This document shows positions 32,580 through 45,533 of a stretch of DNA of 64,000 bases, piece by piece (the first letter of the stretch is position 1; each line of letters starts with the position of its first letter). The stretch is from Megaustenia siamemsis (Eukaryota > Mollusca > Gastropoda > Stylommatophora > Ariophantidae). Made by a program: the position numbers and the translations under genes. The DNA lies in the NCBI GenBank assembly GCA_032433765.1, contig JAVIAB010000092.1, positions 67,527,666-67,591,665 on the forward strand, given 5' to 3'. Below the pieces are notes generated by a model, which did not search any database, was not told where the DNA came from, and worked only from the letters and a program-made list of their open reading frames with translations.

Positions 32580-33905
32580 TGTTTTATTAGTGACATTTAT
32601 ATGTTTCAGAATCGGTGCTATTAGGTAGTTGATTATGTTTGATTTCTGAATTCTTGCTTTCTGGGCTTCTTACTTTCTTAACTTCCTCTTGTACCCGTTC
32701 GGGTGTGGTGTCCAGAGTGAGATACAAAGTTCTGGTTCTCAACCTTTTGGTGGCTTCACTTATTGTCAATTGGTGGTGGTGTAACGCTTCTTTGATGATG
32801 TCTGTCCATCTTACTCTGGGTATGTCTCTTGCTCTTCTACCTTCTCCTATTTTAATATAGGCTTTGAATGGTAAGGAATCACGCTGTATTCTTTCTAGAT
32901 GGGCAAACCAGTTTATTTGTTGTTTCTGTATGTAGCTTAGGATTGGCCCAATGCATACTCTTTATCTTATAATGTTTGTCTTTCTGATTCTGTGTTTTCT
33001 GGTTGCTCAAAGCGCTTTTCTCAGACATCGCATTTCTGTGGTGACAACCTTTCTGTTGTACGTAGACGTAAGTGACCATGTTTGGCATTGGTAACAAAAT
33101 GTTGGAATTAATGTACTCTGTATAAGATGTTTCTTGGTGGTAATGGGTATGCTTGGTGCTGAAGTATAGAGTGACAGTTGTGCCAATATTTCGCTTGCCT
33201 TTGAATTGTATTTATCTATTTATTTCTCGGTTTTACCATCTTCAGAGAATGCTGTTCACTGGCATTTAAAGTGTGTTATTTGTTTTACAACTTGATATTC
33301 TGTGACTATGTTCAGTGTCTTCTTTTGTCTTCCTATTGATATTACTTCTGTTTTTTTTTTAGTTATTTTCATTGTTATTCATTTTACATTCTTTATTCAA
33401 GGACAGTAGATATTGTTGAAGTTTTTGTTTCTTCAAAAGCTATTAAAGGTTGGTCGTCAGCAAAAAGTAGTTCATCTATATCTTCACACTGTGATTTGAC
33501 ATCCTTGCACATTTTGTCAATGTAAGTGATAAACAAGAATGGTGACAGCACGCAGTTTTGTCTTACTCCAGATGTTAGTGCGAATGGTGTTGATGTTCCT
33601 TTACTTGCTCTAATCACGTTTCTGCAGCTACTTTTTAAGATCTTGCAACATCTAATAAGGTGGTCATTTACTCCGTAATGAGCTAACTTTTTCCATAATA
33701 TATTTCTATCCACCCTACTGAAAGCTTTTTCTTGGTCCAAAAATGCTATGCACATATGTTTTTTTTTTTAATATTTTATGTTCTTCTCTACTAGTTCCCC
33801 GAGTGAAAATATTGCATTTGTGTAGCTCCTATTGTTTCTAAACATAATCTGTTCTTCTGCCAACTGAGGTTCTATCTTCTTCTTCTTCTTTTCTCTTTTC
33901 ACTGA
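32580..33905 (-). pseudogene. LINE G relic: RT and C-terminus
   Basis: Minus strand. From about 33895 it reads EPQLAEEQIMFRNNRSYTNA, then an open stretch to 33393 with CIAFLDQEKAFSRVDRNILW (RT block 2a), LTSGVRQNCVLSPFLFITYI (block 3) and DELLFADDQPLIAFEE (catalytic FADD). A canonical GVRQGC is changed to GVRQNC. Downstream to 32587 the C-terminus is decayed (SEATKRLRTRTLYLTLDTTP at the end). It lies directly 3' of LINE F on the same strand, separated by F's (GAA)n tail. Confidence 0.8.
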
Positions 33906-36720
33906 TACCTAAAAGGTGTCGTGGTTTATATCATTTGTCGTTCTTGAGCTGCTCGAACTGTCTGAATTAGTGACTTTCCTTTGTTGTTACATGTCTCTGT
34001 CACTGCATCTATCCATCTTCTTCTGGGGCTTCCTCTCGGTCTTTTTCCATGCATTCTCGAGAAGAACGCCCTTGATGGTGATTGATAAGGATTCATTTTG
34101 AACAGGTGGCCAAACCATTTAAGTTGTTGTTGTTCTATATATTCTTGGCAGGGTTTTGTTCCTACTATTTTTCTTATGGTTTCATTTGGTATTCTGTCTC
34201 TTATTGTGTTGTTTGTTACTTTTCTCAAGCATCGCATCTCACATGTATTGATCTTTCTTAAATGTGATTTAGAAGGGTCCATGTTTGACTTTCATAGCAC
34301 AAAGTTAGTATGAAAATGCTATTATGATTATTTGCTGTTTAGCCGGCATAGAAATGTTTGGATGTCTTAGCAATGGTGAAAGCTGGTATGTGACAGCATT
34401 TGCTTTTTGTATTCTCATGTCAATTTCTCTGTCTAGTTTTCCATCTTCTGTGAACATTGTGCCTAAATACTTGAATTCCTCTACCTGTTTTATTTCTTTA
34501 TCTTTGATCTTAACGTTTAATGGGTGTCTTAATTTGCTTATTCTTTTAGCCTCTGTTTTTGCTGTGTTAATTTTCATACTGTAGTTTGTGCAGCTTTTAT
34601 CTAGAGATGTTAATGCTGTTGTAGCAGGTTTCCATCCTTATTTAATTAGGCATTGGTCATCTGCGATGAATAGCTCGTTGATGTTGGAGTTTTCTACCTC
34701 TATGTTATTATTTCATTTTTCCTTATTGTTGGTTGTTTACTGATTTACTTTGTCCATATATATGATGAAGAGGAGTGGTGAGAGGACGCATCCTTGTCTT
34801 ACACCTGTTGTAACCTGAAACCATTCTGACAGACCTTCCGATGTTTTGACGGCACTTTGACTGTTTTTATATAATGCCATTATATTATCTAGTAGTTGTT
34901 CTGCTACCCCGTAGGTTTCTAAAGTTTGCCAAAGTTTGTTCCTGTCCACACGATCAATCGCTTTTTCCTGATCTATAAACACTATATTTAGGTTTCTGTC
35001 ATATTCTATTGTTTTTTTTTTTCACATAGTTGTCTTAATGTAAATATAGCATCAGTACAGCTTTTGCCTTTTCTTAATCCGAATTGATTATTACTTAATT
35101 GAGGTTCTATTATGTATCTTACTCTCCTCTCCAATATTTTAGCAAACATTTTACCAACTTGACTCAATAGGGATATTGCTCTGTACATTTCACACTTCCT
35201 TTTACTTCCCTTATTCTTCCAAAATGGGACAATGATAGCTTTTTGCTAATCGTCTGGGACTTTTCTTTTTTCCCAAGCCATATTGAATATTATATTAAGC
35301 CAATCTATAGCTGTTTCCTTACAGGCTAGTAGCATTTCTGTTGTTATTCCATCTATACCAGCTGCTTTGTTCTTTTTATTCTGTTTCAATGCCCATTCTA
35401 CTTCTGCTTTAAGTATCTGGTTTGAGGTTCTATAATAGGTTTTTATCTTGTTTCTACAATCTTCACATACATTTTGCCTGCGTGTCTCAGCAATGGTATG
35501 CCCCGGTATTGTGAACATTCTCTTTTGTTTAATTTATTCCTCTAAAGGGGAATTATTATCGCTAGTTGTCAGTCAGTACGTGTTTGTTGTTGTACCCATG
35601 CTGTATTGAAAATGCTATGTAACCATTCACTGCTAAACTCTTCAGCTGCTTGGATTATTATGTTGGTAATCTATCTGCTCTTGGCGATTTGTGTTTCGGT
35701 GACTGTTTAACCACAATATCTACCTATGAGACCTATATTTCTGGTCCCAGAAATGTCATTTCCGGGGTTGTATTGTTATATTATGTGTCTCGCCTAAAGG
35801 ATTGAGAAGCTCCTTGAAGTATTTCTCTATCTGTTAGTTCTTTTAAATGGATCTATTTCACTTTTTCACTATCTGTACTGGAAAATTTCCATTTGGGTCA
35901 TTAATTATTTCTTTTGGTCTATATATTTCATCTCTTTCTCTTATACTTCTAACTGTTTTGAAAAAATAAAACAGTTCTAACAGCAATTCTCTTATTTTCT
36001 GTTAATGTGGTTCTGAAACATTCCCAGTTTCCTCTTTCACTATTTTGACTATTCTGTTGCTTCTTTTGCGTTGAATCCTGTAATTTATTAAATCTTCTTC
36101 CTTTTTTTGTATTGCATCCATACTTTATATAAGTGTTTTTTTTTCTTCAAACTGCTTTACTTTACTTTCTTACTCCACCATTGTGTATGTTTATTCTCAT
36201 TTATATTCTTTCGATTCTTACTTTTCCCACATAATTCTGTCATTTTGATTAAAGTTGATTTATATTTGTTTCCATTCATCCATTGCTCACTTTCGTTGGT
36301 AATTGTTTAAATGATGTTTCTACTGTCTGTTGCAATTGCTCTTTTATTCCTAAATTTGCAAGGTTTTCAAGCTTGGTAAGGTCTTGATGTCTAGTCTCCA
36401 TTTTCCTCTTGTGCTTGAATATGTCTATTCTGGCAGTTAGCATTATAATCGTGTGATCAGATGCTGTTTGGTATTGCTTTTGCATCAAGAATGTTGTACC
36501 TTCCTTTTACTCTTGTTAGAATATATATCTGGCTTTTGGCATTAATGTTCTTCCACGTATACTATGGACCATGCTTTCTGAACACTGGCTTTAATCTCCT
36601 TACATATTTTGCTGTCACCAATGAATTTATCGTCTATGTACTTCAATTGTTACCTAGTGTTCTGTTGTAGGTAATGTAATTTTGTGACGGATTTCGGTTT
36701 CATGAAATTATTTATATCTT
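33880..36720 (-). mobile_element. LINE F relic, endonuclease end to 3' tail
   Basis: Minus strand, 2.8 kb. The endonuclease C-terminus is at 36700-36280 (ASDHTIIMLTARIDIFKHKR, SDH catalytic block). The linker is at 35518-35246 (LKQNKKNKAAGIDGITTEML). RT follows at 35188-34640: AKILERRVRYIIEPQLSNNQ with FGLRKGKSCTDAIFTLRQLC, then MFIDQEKAIDRVDRNKLWQT, TTGVRQGCVLSPLLFIIYMD and NELFIADDQCLIK. The C-terminus runs to 33926 (VEEFKYLGTMFTEDGKLDRE; LKWFGHLFKMNPYQSPSRAF; GKRPRGSPRRRWIDAVTETC). The (GAA)n tail is at about 33880-33895. It has frameshifts and stops but all domains are recognisable. Confidence 0.85.
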
Positions 36721-38334
36721 CTCGTATGTTTACCGTCTTGTTGTACTCTTATAAGATGATGTTGAGACAGCTGATATGATGTTAGAGTTCATCTTTATTA
36801 CTGTATGTATAATACACTCTTCATCAGCAGATAGTAACACATTTCAAAAATTTGATTTGGAGTTTGCAACTTCATCAAATTAGTCAATATGGCCGTTCAA
36901 CAGGAGTGCTGATATAACACCTTGTAATTCTGCAAGAAGCCACTTTGACATTCCTACCGTTGTACAGACGTCAATTTCACTCTTTTCTCCACATAAGACT
37001 GCAATGTTATCTAACAAGTTTGTCCATTTACACTGTTTTCTCCAAGCACCCCCACAATTTATTACTGTTCATTCGACAGAAGGTCCACCCACGCCACTCC
37101 CCCTGGTTAATTAAGGGAAGATTTCGATCATTATTATATTCAATCGCGTTGACCCATAGTTGTCTTCGCGTAGAAATGTAAGAATGTTCTAAATAATTGT
37201 TGTCCGTGACAATCTTTAATGGATGCAAGCATAACGGGAGCATTAAATTATAGAGTGAGTTTTATCTTGTCCCTGTTCAGTTTAAATTCTACAAACATCA
37301 TTCTCATTGTCATAAAACTAATCAATATAATACTATAAATAAACTATCACATAATAAATAATAATAATACTAGCAGGCCTCTAACCCGACAGATAAATCG
37401 ATGCGTCACAGTAGGATGCTCAAGGGCGACCACATCACTTTTAATGATCAAACAGTTCTATTCTGAAATATTAGTCACGACCACATGTAAAGCAGATGTA
37501 GTTGGGTGTCGAGGGGAAAGTTAGTGCTTTTCTTAAGTCCAAACTCTTACTACTTTTGTTTTTTTCTTGAAACAGGTTTCGTCTACTGTCAAATCAGATC
37601 TTCGTGACCTTCTTTATAGACGCGCACCACTGTCAGCAATTTTTAATCAAAAGAATATTGCCGTCGATGTTGAACTAATTACATGTAGAGGAAGTAGACA
37701 TCTTTAGAACATTAAAACGGAATGCCGATCGCTCACGTGCCGGTCGTCAGCTCACTGTATTGTATATCTTCTGAAATTATGCCATCCTGCAAATAAGTCA
37801 CGTGTTCCAGCTGCCTCAAGAGACGTTGGTTTAATAAGTCATATCGGCTGTTGTCTTTCCTGACATAAGAACATCAACGTCGGATACATGATCCTGCAAC
37901 CTGCTACTTGCTATTTTTTTAAGCAGCGCAAAGGGAAAGCGTTGTGTTAATATTTTTGATTTAGTATTTGTTTTTGCTGCATTTGTTGTGTATAGTCAGG
38001 CACTAAGAATGCAGGCCTGGTAAAATGAAGTATTGTGTTTTTAGTAAATGCTTCAGTTTTCCATACTATTATTACAAGACCAGGTATTGCAACTAATGTT
38101 ATATCAACATGTCTGTTGATTTCATTAAAATTGTCACGACTAGATGAAACATAATCCTAATATCCTGTTATAAAAGACAACTTCGGTATAATCGACAAAA
38201 TATGTCAATGTCCCATCAGGTCTGCTTGTAGCCATAAAGTCATACGAACAGTCGACTGGCTGAGGTCACACTAGGTCGCTGCGCTTGACATACCTTTAAA
38301 AAACGTGGCAATTTTTAATCTGTCATCAGGTCTC
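36721..38334. other. No recognisable gene
   Basis: AT-rich. Frames of up to 78 aa have no motif. I see no repeat structure. Confidence 0.5.
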
Positions 38335-39145
38335 AGGTCATTTGCAGAACGTTGCATTCACCACAGCCATTCTGAAAGAATCTGTCTCAAGCCATATCTC
38401 CCACTTCTTCTGATGTCATGATCAAGCTCTCCTTGATGTCTTGAAGCCACTTTCATCCATGACTGCCCTTGATGCGTCGTCCAGAAACCATGCCTTCCAT
38501 TATTGTTCTTTCCAGCCCACTGTATTTTTTTAAGTAGAAAAGTAAAGTAAGTAAAGTACCCCTGTCACGCCAAGTGGCGTATAGGGAATATGGTGTTAGT
38601 GACCATAAATTTTACAGACCTTCGGCACATGATTGTTGGGGTAATGTGGTCGGTATTACGCCCATGCCGCTTTACTTTCCCAGAAAAAAATCCGGTACCC
38701 ATTAAAGGCTGGGTGAACCGGTGCCGTCGGTTGGGATCTAATCCTACCTCTTGTCCTTTGTAGTCCAGTTCACTAACCACTGAGCCATCGTGGCTCCCAA
38801 GTTTTTTTTTGACGTGGCCAGAGTATTTTAGTTTCCACTGTAGAATGGTGTTTATAAGCAGGTTCTTTTTTATGTTTAAATATTTTTAAAAAAATTTTCA
38901 CTGCTCTTTTTCATTATCAAAGGAATCTTAAGGATTTTCTGTACCATTTTGTTTTGAATTAATCAATTTTCCTCCATGCTGTTTGTAAAATTGTCCATGA
39001 TTCACAACTACATGTTGCTATAGAGAAGATACATGTTTGTCCTTAGTAATTTTAATTTTACTGCCTTGCTGGTATTGTGTCACATGTTCTTCATAGCTGA
39101 ATCTATCAACTACTAAATTTTGTCAGCTTTAGATAGTGAATAAAT
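38335..39145 (-). pseudogene. LINE H relic, interrupted by a SINE
   Basis: The minus strand shows LINE C-terminal remnants: ILQWKLKYSGHVKK near 38870-38810, then, beyond the SINE, MEGMVSGRRIKGSHG and KWLQDIKESL near 38505-38440. The same DNA sequence recurs at 60960-61120 plus 62333-62760 (shared CAACGTTGCATTC-like, ATCAAGCTCTCCTTGATGTC, CCATGCCTTCCATTATTGTT), which defines the family. Confidence 0.75.
38535..38800 (-). mobile_element. tRNA-derived SINE, copy 5 (minus), in LINE H
   Basis: Full-length copy in minus orientation with a few substitutions (GGAGCCACGATGGCTCAGTG at the right end). The TSD is a T-run type: GTATTTTTTT near 38522-38531 against GTTTTTTTTT at 38801-38810. Comparison with the LINE H copy at 62388 shows the empty-site sequence (CACTGTGATTTTTTACCATG). 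Confidence 0.9.
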
Positions 39146-39525
39146 GTTTTCAACCTGAAAAAGAATATTTCCTTTCAAACGACACAATGTATTTTTTAAT
39201 TCAAAATATCAGAAGAACTGCAGGTTTCATGTAACACAAAAACAATTAGTTGGACACGTGTTCTATTATTCTGTGAAATAATTGTTAATTTCCTACAAAA
39301 ACGTATTTGTTACATCTGCGACAAGTATCACTACGTGTGAATAAGAATTGTGGCTTATTTGTGGAATATAGACTACTCAAGAGGCTATAAAAAGTGAGGC
39401 AATGTTATTACCCAAAAAAATAGTTTAAAGTTTAAAGTGTTAAAATAAAAAAATAGGTGAATTATGTACGGCAAGTTGCCAACACACTATGTATAAGAAA
39501 ATATAATAATTCCTTGGATAAGGCA

Positions 39526-39527
<2 letters not shown>

Positions 39528-39562
<35 letters not shown>
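39528..39562. repeat. (AT)n microsatellite
   Basis: A pure (TA)n tract. Confidence 0.9.
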
Positions 39563-39564
<2 letters not shown>

Positions 39565-40796
39565 GTGGATTCCGTAACAGACTTACAATTTGTCCAACTG
39601 ATGGACTGATTGTAACAAATCCAATGAAAATACGCTAAAAATGAGCCTATACTTTATTACAGATTGGTGAGTGCTTATTACGTCAGATGTGACATCACCA
39701 TGTCTTCTATATATGTCCACTTAGCGCAGCTCGGGTGGCACGCCTCATATAATATACATATCCATAACCATACATATATACATACGTAGATATTTGTGTG
39801 CGTGGAGGCAAAACATATCTGGTAGTTTCTGCAGCATTTTTAAAGGTTGTTTTCGCCATTTATGAAACAGTAATTTCAGATAATATCCTTAAATGTAATA
39901 TATAGGCCAGGCCAGATTGCCTTATACGTGTTATGATAAATATATGTGGCATTTGTTTGAAAAATATCTAATCGTCACGGGTGAATAAAAAAAAACAAAT
40001 AACAGATGGCCTTGCACAAGGATGGGAAAGGATCATAATGAAAGGGGCTGTGCACCTCCTCTCCCCGCCCCGCCCCCCCCCCACACCCTCAATGTAGCGG
40101 CAGTAGTGCTATGGAATACCTTTATTTTTTAAAATCAGCGTAGTCATTACTTTAACTCATTAAAAGAAAGCACTCTATTATGGTATTTGTTTTTTTTTTT
40201 TAAGATTTGCTTTTGGGGTGAATGGAAAGCAATGGTCATTGTCTGAGTAACTGTATCGACGGCTTCTATGTTAACTCAACCTTAAATTTGTATTGCATTT
40301 TTCTTGGAAGAGAAAAGACAAGAAAGTCGTAAAACTGCCCACATTACTGGAACATATTTCATCATTAAAAACAAAATATGAGCACAAACACCGTACTCTG
40401 TACACGACGAGAAAGATGAAGATGCTCCACCTTTCTTTGAAGTAAAATGTAGACAGCAATACTAGTGCAGCTGCGCGTATTAACCGGTTACTTCATTTTT
40501 TTTTTTTTTTAAACACTTCGGAGATTATGCCATCGTCCGTTTGAATTACACACGACAGTTTCATTCTCAGGCCATTCTAACGTCAAGCTAAAAATGTTAA
40601 AAACAAAACCCGAAACAATCAGTTTTATGGATCACATCTCTGACCATCATGGCGAAAATAATGATTTTCATGGCCTGGAGTCACGCAATATGATTGACTC
40701 GTAGAATAGATCTCCATAACTATTTGCCCTTAGTGTTGTACATCAACTCAGTTGTTGATTTTATTCCACACCACAAAGATAGACTTTTCATCTTTT

Positions 40797-40800
<4 letters not shown>

Positions 40801-40881
<81 letters not shown>
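40801..40881. repeat. Compound (CT)n-(AT)n microsatellite
   Basis: About 17 CT units pass directly into about 23 TA units. Confidence 0.9.
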
Positions 40882-40883
<2 letters not shown>

Positions 40884-41294
40884 CACTCTCTTTTTCCATT
40901 ACTCTCTCACAACTTCACCTTCTTAGTTCTGCATTATCTTGCTGGGTTTTCGCCTATCTTTTTACTACTTTATTTGCATAGGACGTCTTGACAACTTTTT
41001 TTTTTTTTCTTTCCTGGGCCACTGTGAAATGAAAGAAAATATATATTTTTTTCCCCATTTAATGCTTTGACGCCTAACAAAACTTTTCCTCAATGTAGTC
41101 AGCGATTCATATGAGTATTTTCATCAGGATCAGTGAACTACAACTAACCAAGACCCCGTGACCATCGTGGAAAACATATTACGCAGTCTGGCCAAGAAAG
41201 CAGGTATCGAAAAAAGCCAAACGACGCAAGTTTACAAAAATACAAAGTTGAAGACGGATTTGTTGTTAGGATGAAATAATTTAAATGAGTTAAA

Positions 41295-41454
41295 TGATTG
41301 ATCTGTGTATAAATGCTCATAATACTATTTGTATCATCTGAACGGGTAGATAATCGTGTTAAACGACCAGTGAACCAGTCTACTGGAGAAAGAGGTAGTA
41401 CTCATATCTTTCAAGCGACCATATTATAGGTTTAACCAACCTTGAATGGACACA

Positions 41455-41516
<62 letters not shown>

Positions 41517-41895
41517 ATTGAAATATGGCTTGGTGTTAAGCTGACATCATCGTCCAAAAAGTGTGCCGTGGATATTAAATACTAAATTGAGCGATGACAA
41601 TTTTTTTATGTTATTTAATCTGCAAAACATGCGTGTCTTTAAGGCACAAACTGTACTTGAAACCCTATTTCACTATTATGGTTTTAGCTTTTTTCCATTG
41701 CAAAGGACTGTTCCACACAGCAGATGATCTCTCTTGCTCTCCCACACTCTTGCAGACTTAATACATTCTTACCTGGCAAATGCAGCGGAAATCATTTGAA
41801 TGAGTTCAAGGTCAATGATGGATATGTGTATAAATGCTCATAATGCTAGTTGTGTCATCCAGTACGGTAGGGAATCATATTAAACGACCATCATT
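41295..41895 (+). repeat. Old direct duplication (two segments about 520 bp apart)
   Basis: Segments at about 41295-41410 and 41805-41905 share, in order: GATTGATCTGTG / GATGGATATGTG, TATAAATGCTCATAAT, TTGTATCATC / TTGTGTCATC, GGTAG(A/G)(T/G)AATC, and TTAAACGACCA(G/T). One intervening stretch is an (AT)n array. The age is considerable, and the mechanism is unclear. Confidence 0.55.
41457..41512. repeat. (AT)n microsatellite
   Basis: A pure (TA)n tract. Confidence 0.9.
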
Positions 41896-43279
41896 CAGAG
41901 AAGCAATAGCAATAGTTTGTTCAAAGACCTGTCTTGTCTGATCAGTGTTGTAATCGTTGTTAACACTTTGTAATCTACGACCACTTAATTTAGTGTGTTA
42001 GGTTCATCCTAAACAGGGGAAAAACCAATAAAATTCAATTACTGTGCTGAGATGTTTTGTTTTGGTTTTTTTTGCTCAACTTTGGTGCACACATTATAGA
42101 GGGATGATTGGGATAACACAACTTTTTGTGACTGAACAACTTTTTTGATGTAGGTGTTGGGTTTAGTACCTGCTCGAGGTGTAAGAACATACTTCTCACA
42201 AATGGGCAATCCTCGCCCTCTGCGCCATTACAGAACTAGCTGTTGCCCATTGATCCAGGATTTACTTCTGGTATGTCCATACTGCTGCACATTACACTGA
42301 AGACTTTTTATATTTCCATTGACAAAAATGAGTTGCATTCTATTTTAACTCGTTCTTTTATAATGCAGGATTTACCTGAGCTATTTTGCATCTCATTTCA
42401 GATGCACATCCACCATCTGGAGTTAACAATGTTTTCAGTTATTTGATTTTATAACGTTTTTAGTACTATATACATTTATTTCAATTGTACGTTTAGATGA
42501 TGCACCGCATTTAGTATTACTTCTGTCGTTTTTCGCTGTTTCACTCTAAGCGATTATGACCCTGCATCATCATATATCAGTTGATTATATTGTGACCACC
42601 AACTGATATTCGGAGTACGGTCGTTATAGATACTTGCATAATTCCAGTTTAAATTTTGAATAAATATGATGATGATTTACACACCCTTACCTAATAAGCC
42701 TAAGGTAAATATCGCAATAATTTCACCAAGCACCATCATTATGCACGTTTATTTGATTAAATGAATATAAGCGTGTTGTAATTATATTTACGTATTCAGT
42801 CGGGTCTAACTGAACTTTTCACCGACAGTTATTTCTTCCGCAAAAACTGTGTAGCTCTGAATAATAACTGAAATTCGTCTCTCGCGTAAATTAAAATACA
42901 ACTCATTTTAATAAATAGTGGCTATTTTCTTCATGAATATAATGTTTTCCCTACCAGACACAAAATAATTACGGCCAATTTTTATCTGTTTGATGTAGCG
43001 CTTATATAGATATCAAAAGCTGACTGGCCTAAAATCAAGAGATCTTATCAGCACAATGACTGAGACTTGTTGTTTCTATGTTCTCCAATGCACTTATCAC
43101 CCACAAGGTTCGGTATATTTCTAGAGTTTTTATTTTTGCTTGTGAACTACCGTTATGGCTGTTATCCTACTTCTGAAGTGTGCCGGGAATTCTTTATGTT
43201 GCTTGAGAAAGATGGTCACACGCTCAAAGTAGTGGTCCCTTAGTGTTAGGGATAGTCTATTGTGATTAATGTAAATTCA

Positions 43280-43850
43280 TCATCATCACCATCACATGCC
43301 ATTCCGGTTGGCATGGGCGATCATGTCCTTTCACAATTTTCGGTCCACATTGTGTAGGATTAATTCTTTTGTTTCCTGTTTACCGTGCCATGACATCATG
43401 ACACAAGTATTCCAACTTTAATCATTTCACAATGTGGCCGAAAAACGTGGGCTGTTTCATTCGGATCTGTTAATGGACTTTCTCTTTTTAGTGATGATCT
43501 CTTTCAGAATTTCCTCGTTGGCCTTTTTCGCAGTCCAGGTAATTCTCAACAACCTTCTGATAAATACCATTTACGTGGAATTTAATCTTCGTTTCATTTG
43601 TTTGTCTGCTGTCCATGATTCGTTAACATCGGTCACAATTAGTTCTATGTAGCACAGATCAAATCTCTTCCCCACTTCTAATGACATAGATTTATTGCAC
43701 TAGATTTCTTTTTCATTTTCTGAAATGCTACTTTGACCTTCTCTATTCTGCTTTTAATTTCTCTGCATCTTCCGCCTGATATTATTATTGTGCCTAAGCA
43801 TTTGAGAATCTACACTTAATTTTCAATTTTGTCCTGCTTATTTTTATGTT
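43280..43850 (-). pseudogene. LINE B relic (minus)
   Basis: The minus strand gives GGRCREIKSRIEKVKVAFQK near 43800-43730, the common GRCxxxIKxRIxxAKxAF block of LINE RTs. Later come RRLLRITWTAKKANEEILKE near 43560-43500 and an end resembling GCCCATGCCAACCGGAATGG at 43300-43322, shared with the copy at 22500-22540. It is decayed throughout. Confidence 0.7.
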
Positions 43851-45467
43851 GTATGTAAATTCATAATTTCATGAAAACACAAACGTAAGAAAAGTTGCAC
43901 ACTGGGGGGGGGGGGGGGATGTGTTGAATGAATTCCTCATCCACTCTATTTGTTCCTGATGTGAAGTGACAGTACGTGTTCTTGTCTTTTTTTTTTTTTT
44001 TTTTTTTTTTTTTGCATTAGTCTATTCTGATGTTATGTTCCTAGCATTTCGTTAATCCATTTTTTTCCTCCAGGATGTTCTCTCTTGGCTATTGATTTCC
44101 TGACGTTAACAGCAGCAGTCTTGTAGACCGCGGTTACTTTTATTTGTAATGTCAAGTTGCCAGACTATTTAATTTCGTGTTTTTCTCCTCATTAGTTCTT
44201 TTAAGGGGATGATCCCTAATTCTTTTTTTTTTTTTTTTTTTTTTTTTGCTACTCAATCTGACTCACGTTATATGTCTGACACATTCAGCCGTGTTTATGT
44301 GACTGATAATAGAGAAATCTAGTTTTCAATCCTGATATGATAGCACAACGCTGTAATAAACGCTAAGCATAAGACTGTTCTTTTTTTTATCTTGTGTGGT
44401 TTCTTTGGTAGTAATAAAGAGAATATTCAAATCAAAATACAGACACTCGTCTAACTCTTTTAAAGTTAATTAAATCAGCTAATAGTACGTGTAGCTTACT
44501 GACACAATTCAACACCTTTTGCTCTCGGTCAACCCATTATTCTAGTTGCATAACTGCACTCTTATAAGCTGATGCTGTTGTTGTTGCTGTTGTGATGATG
44601 TTGGACTAATGAATGACAAGAGCTACAACTATCCACACGAATTTTCTTGAAAGTCTCAGGTTTACAACCGTACATCCATTCATGATGGAGTTACTCATTC
44701 AAAAACATGACGAGCACGGATTAAAAACCCAACAATAAGTGATCGCCTTCAAGTGGTCCCAGAAAGACAGCGCAGAGCGGCAGTAGCTATTCGCATACTA
44801 CAATTTCATATTGGAGGTAGTAAACGCGTTTTGTTTGGCGATGATTGTACTCATAATTCTAGAAAAAAAAGTTTCAATTTCGATTTCAGACCCGTCAGTA
44901 AATAAAACCACCTTTATTTTTCCACGGGATGTACTTTAATCAGCACATCAATTTTACATCATTTGTATCGTATCGTTCCTTGATTACTTGCTGACTGACA
45001 TTCGCACCTCGAAGTTGCAGCTACTCGTACCTTTTGACTATTGCTTCAAATGAAGAAAGATGTCAATTCAATAGTTCACTCATTCTGAAACACTCATTAC
45101 ACAATTCTTTGAATTTTTATTCCCTGTGGTTAACAATGTTCACCGAAATTAATATCCAATATTATAAGATATTCTTCTAACATATAACTGGCGTCTTCAA
45201 AAACATGTCTAGATTTCACTGGCATCTGCTCAAACAACTTTTTCACTAATGCAATATTCATCACGTAACTCTTTCTTACGGGAAATTACGGATGTCTACT
45301 TTAAAATACAAATTTTACAAATACATCGTCAACACACTAAAATAGACAATGCAAGTGCATTATTTCTTTCTCAACTGCAGAATGAACATTCATTTCATTT
45401 TGTTCTTTCCTACTATTAATTGTTTTCATACATAGTGCATTTCATTGAGCGAAGTGGAAGAGAATAT

Positions 45468-45533
<66 letters not shown>

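Larger units (their letters stand above)
39146..43275. other. Gene-poor stretch with microsatellites
   Basis: No gene was recognised. (AT)n tracts lie at about 39528-39562 and 41457-41512, and a (CT)n-(AT)n compound at 40801-40881. A C-rich tract is at about 40059-40082 and T-runs near 40190 and 40497. The words TGTGTATAAATGCTCATAAT and ATTAAACGACCA both occur near 41306-41364 and near 41826-41890, suggesting one older duplicated segment. Confidence 0.5.
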
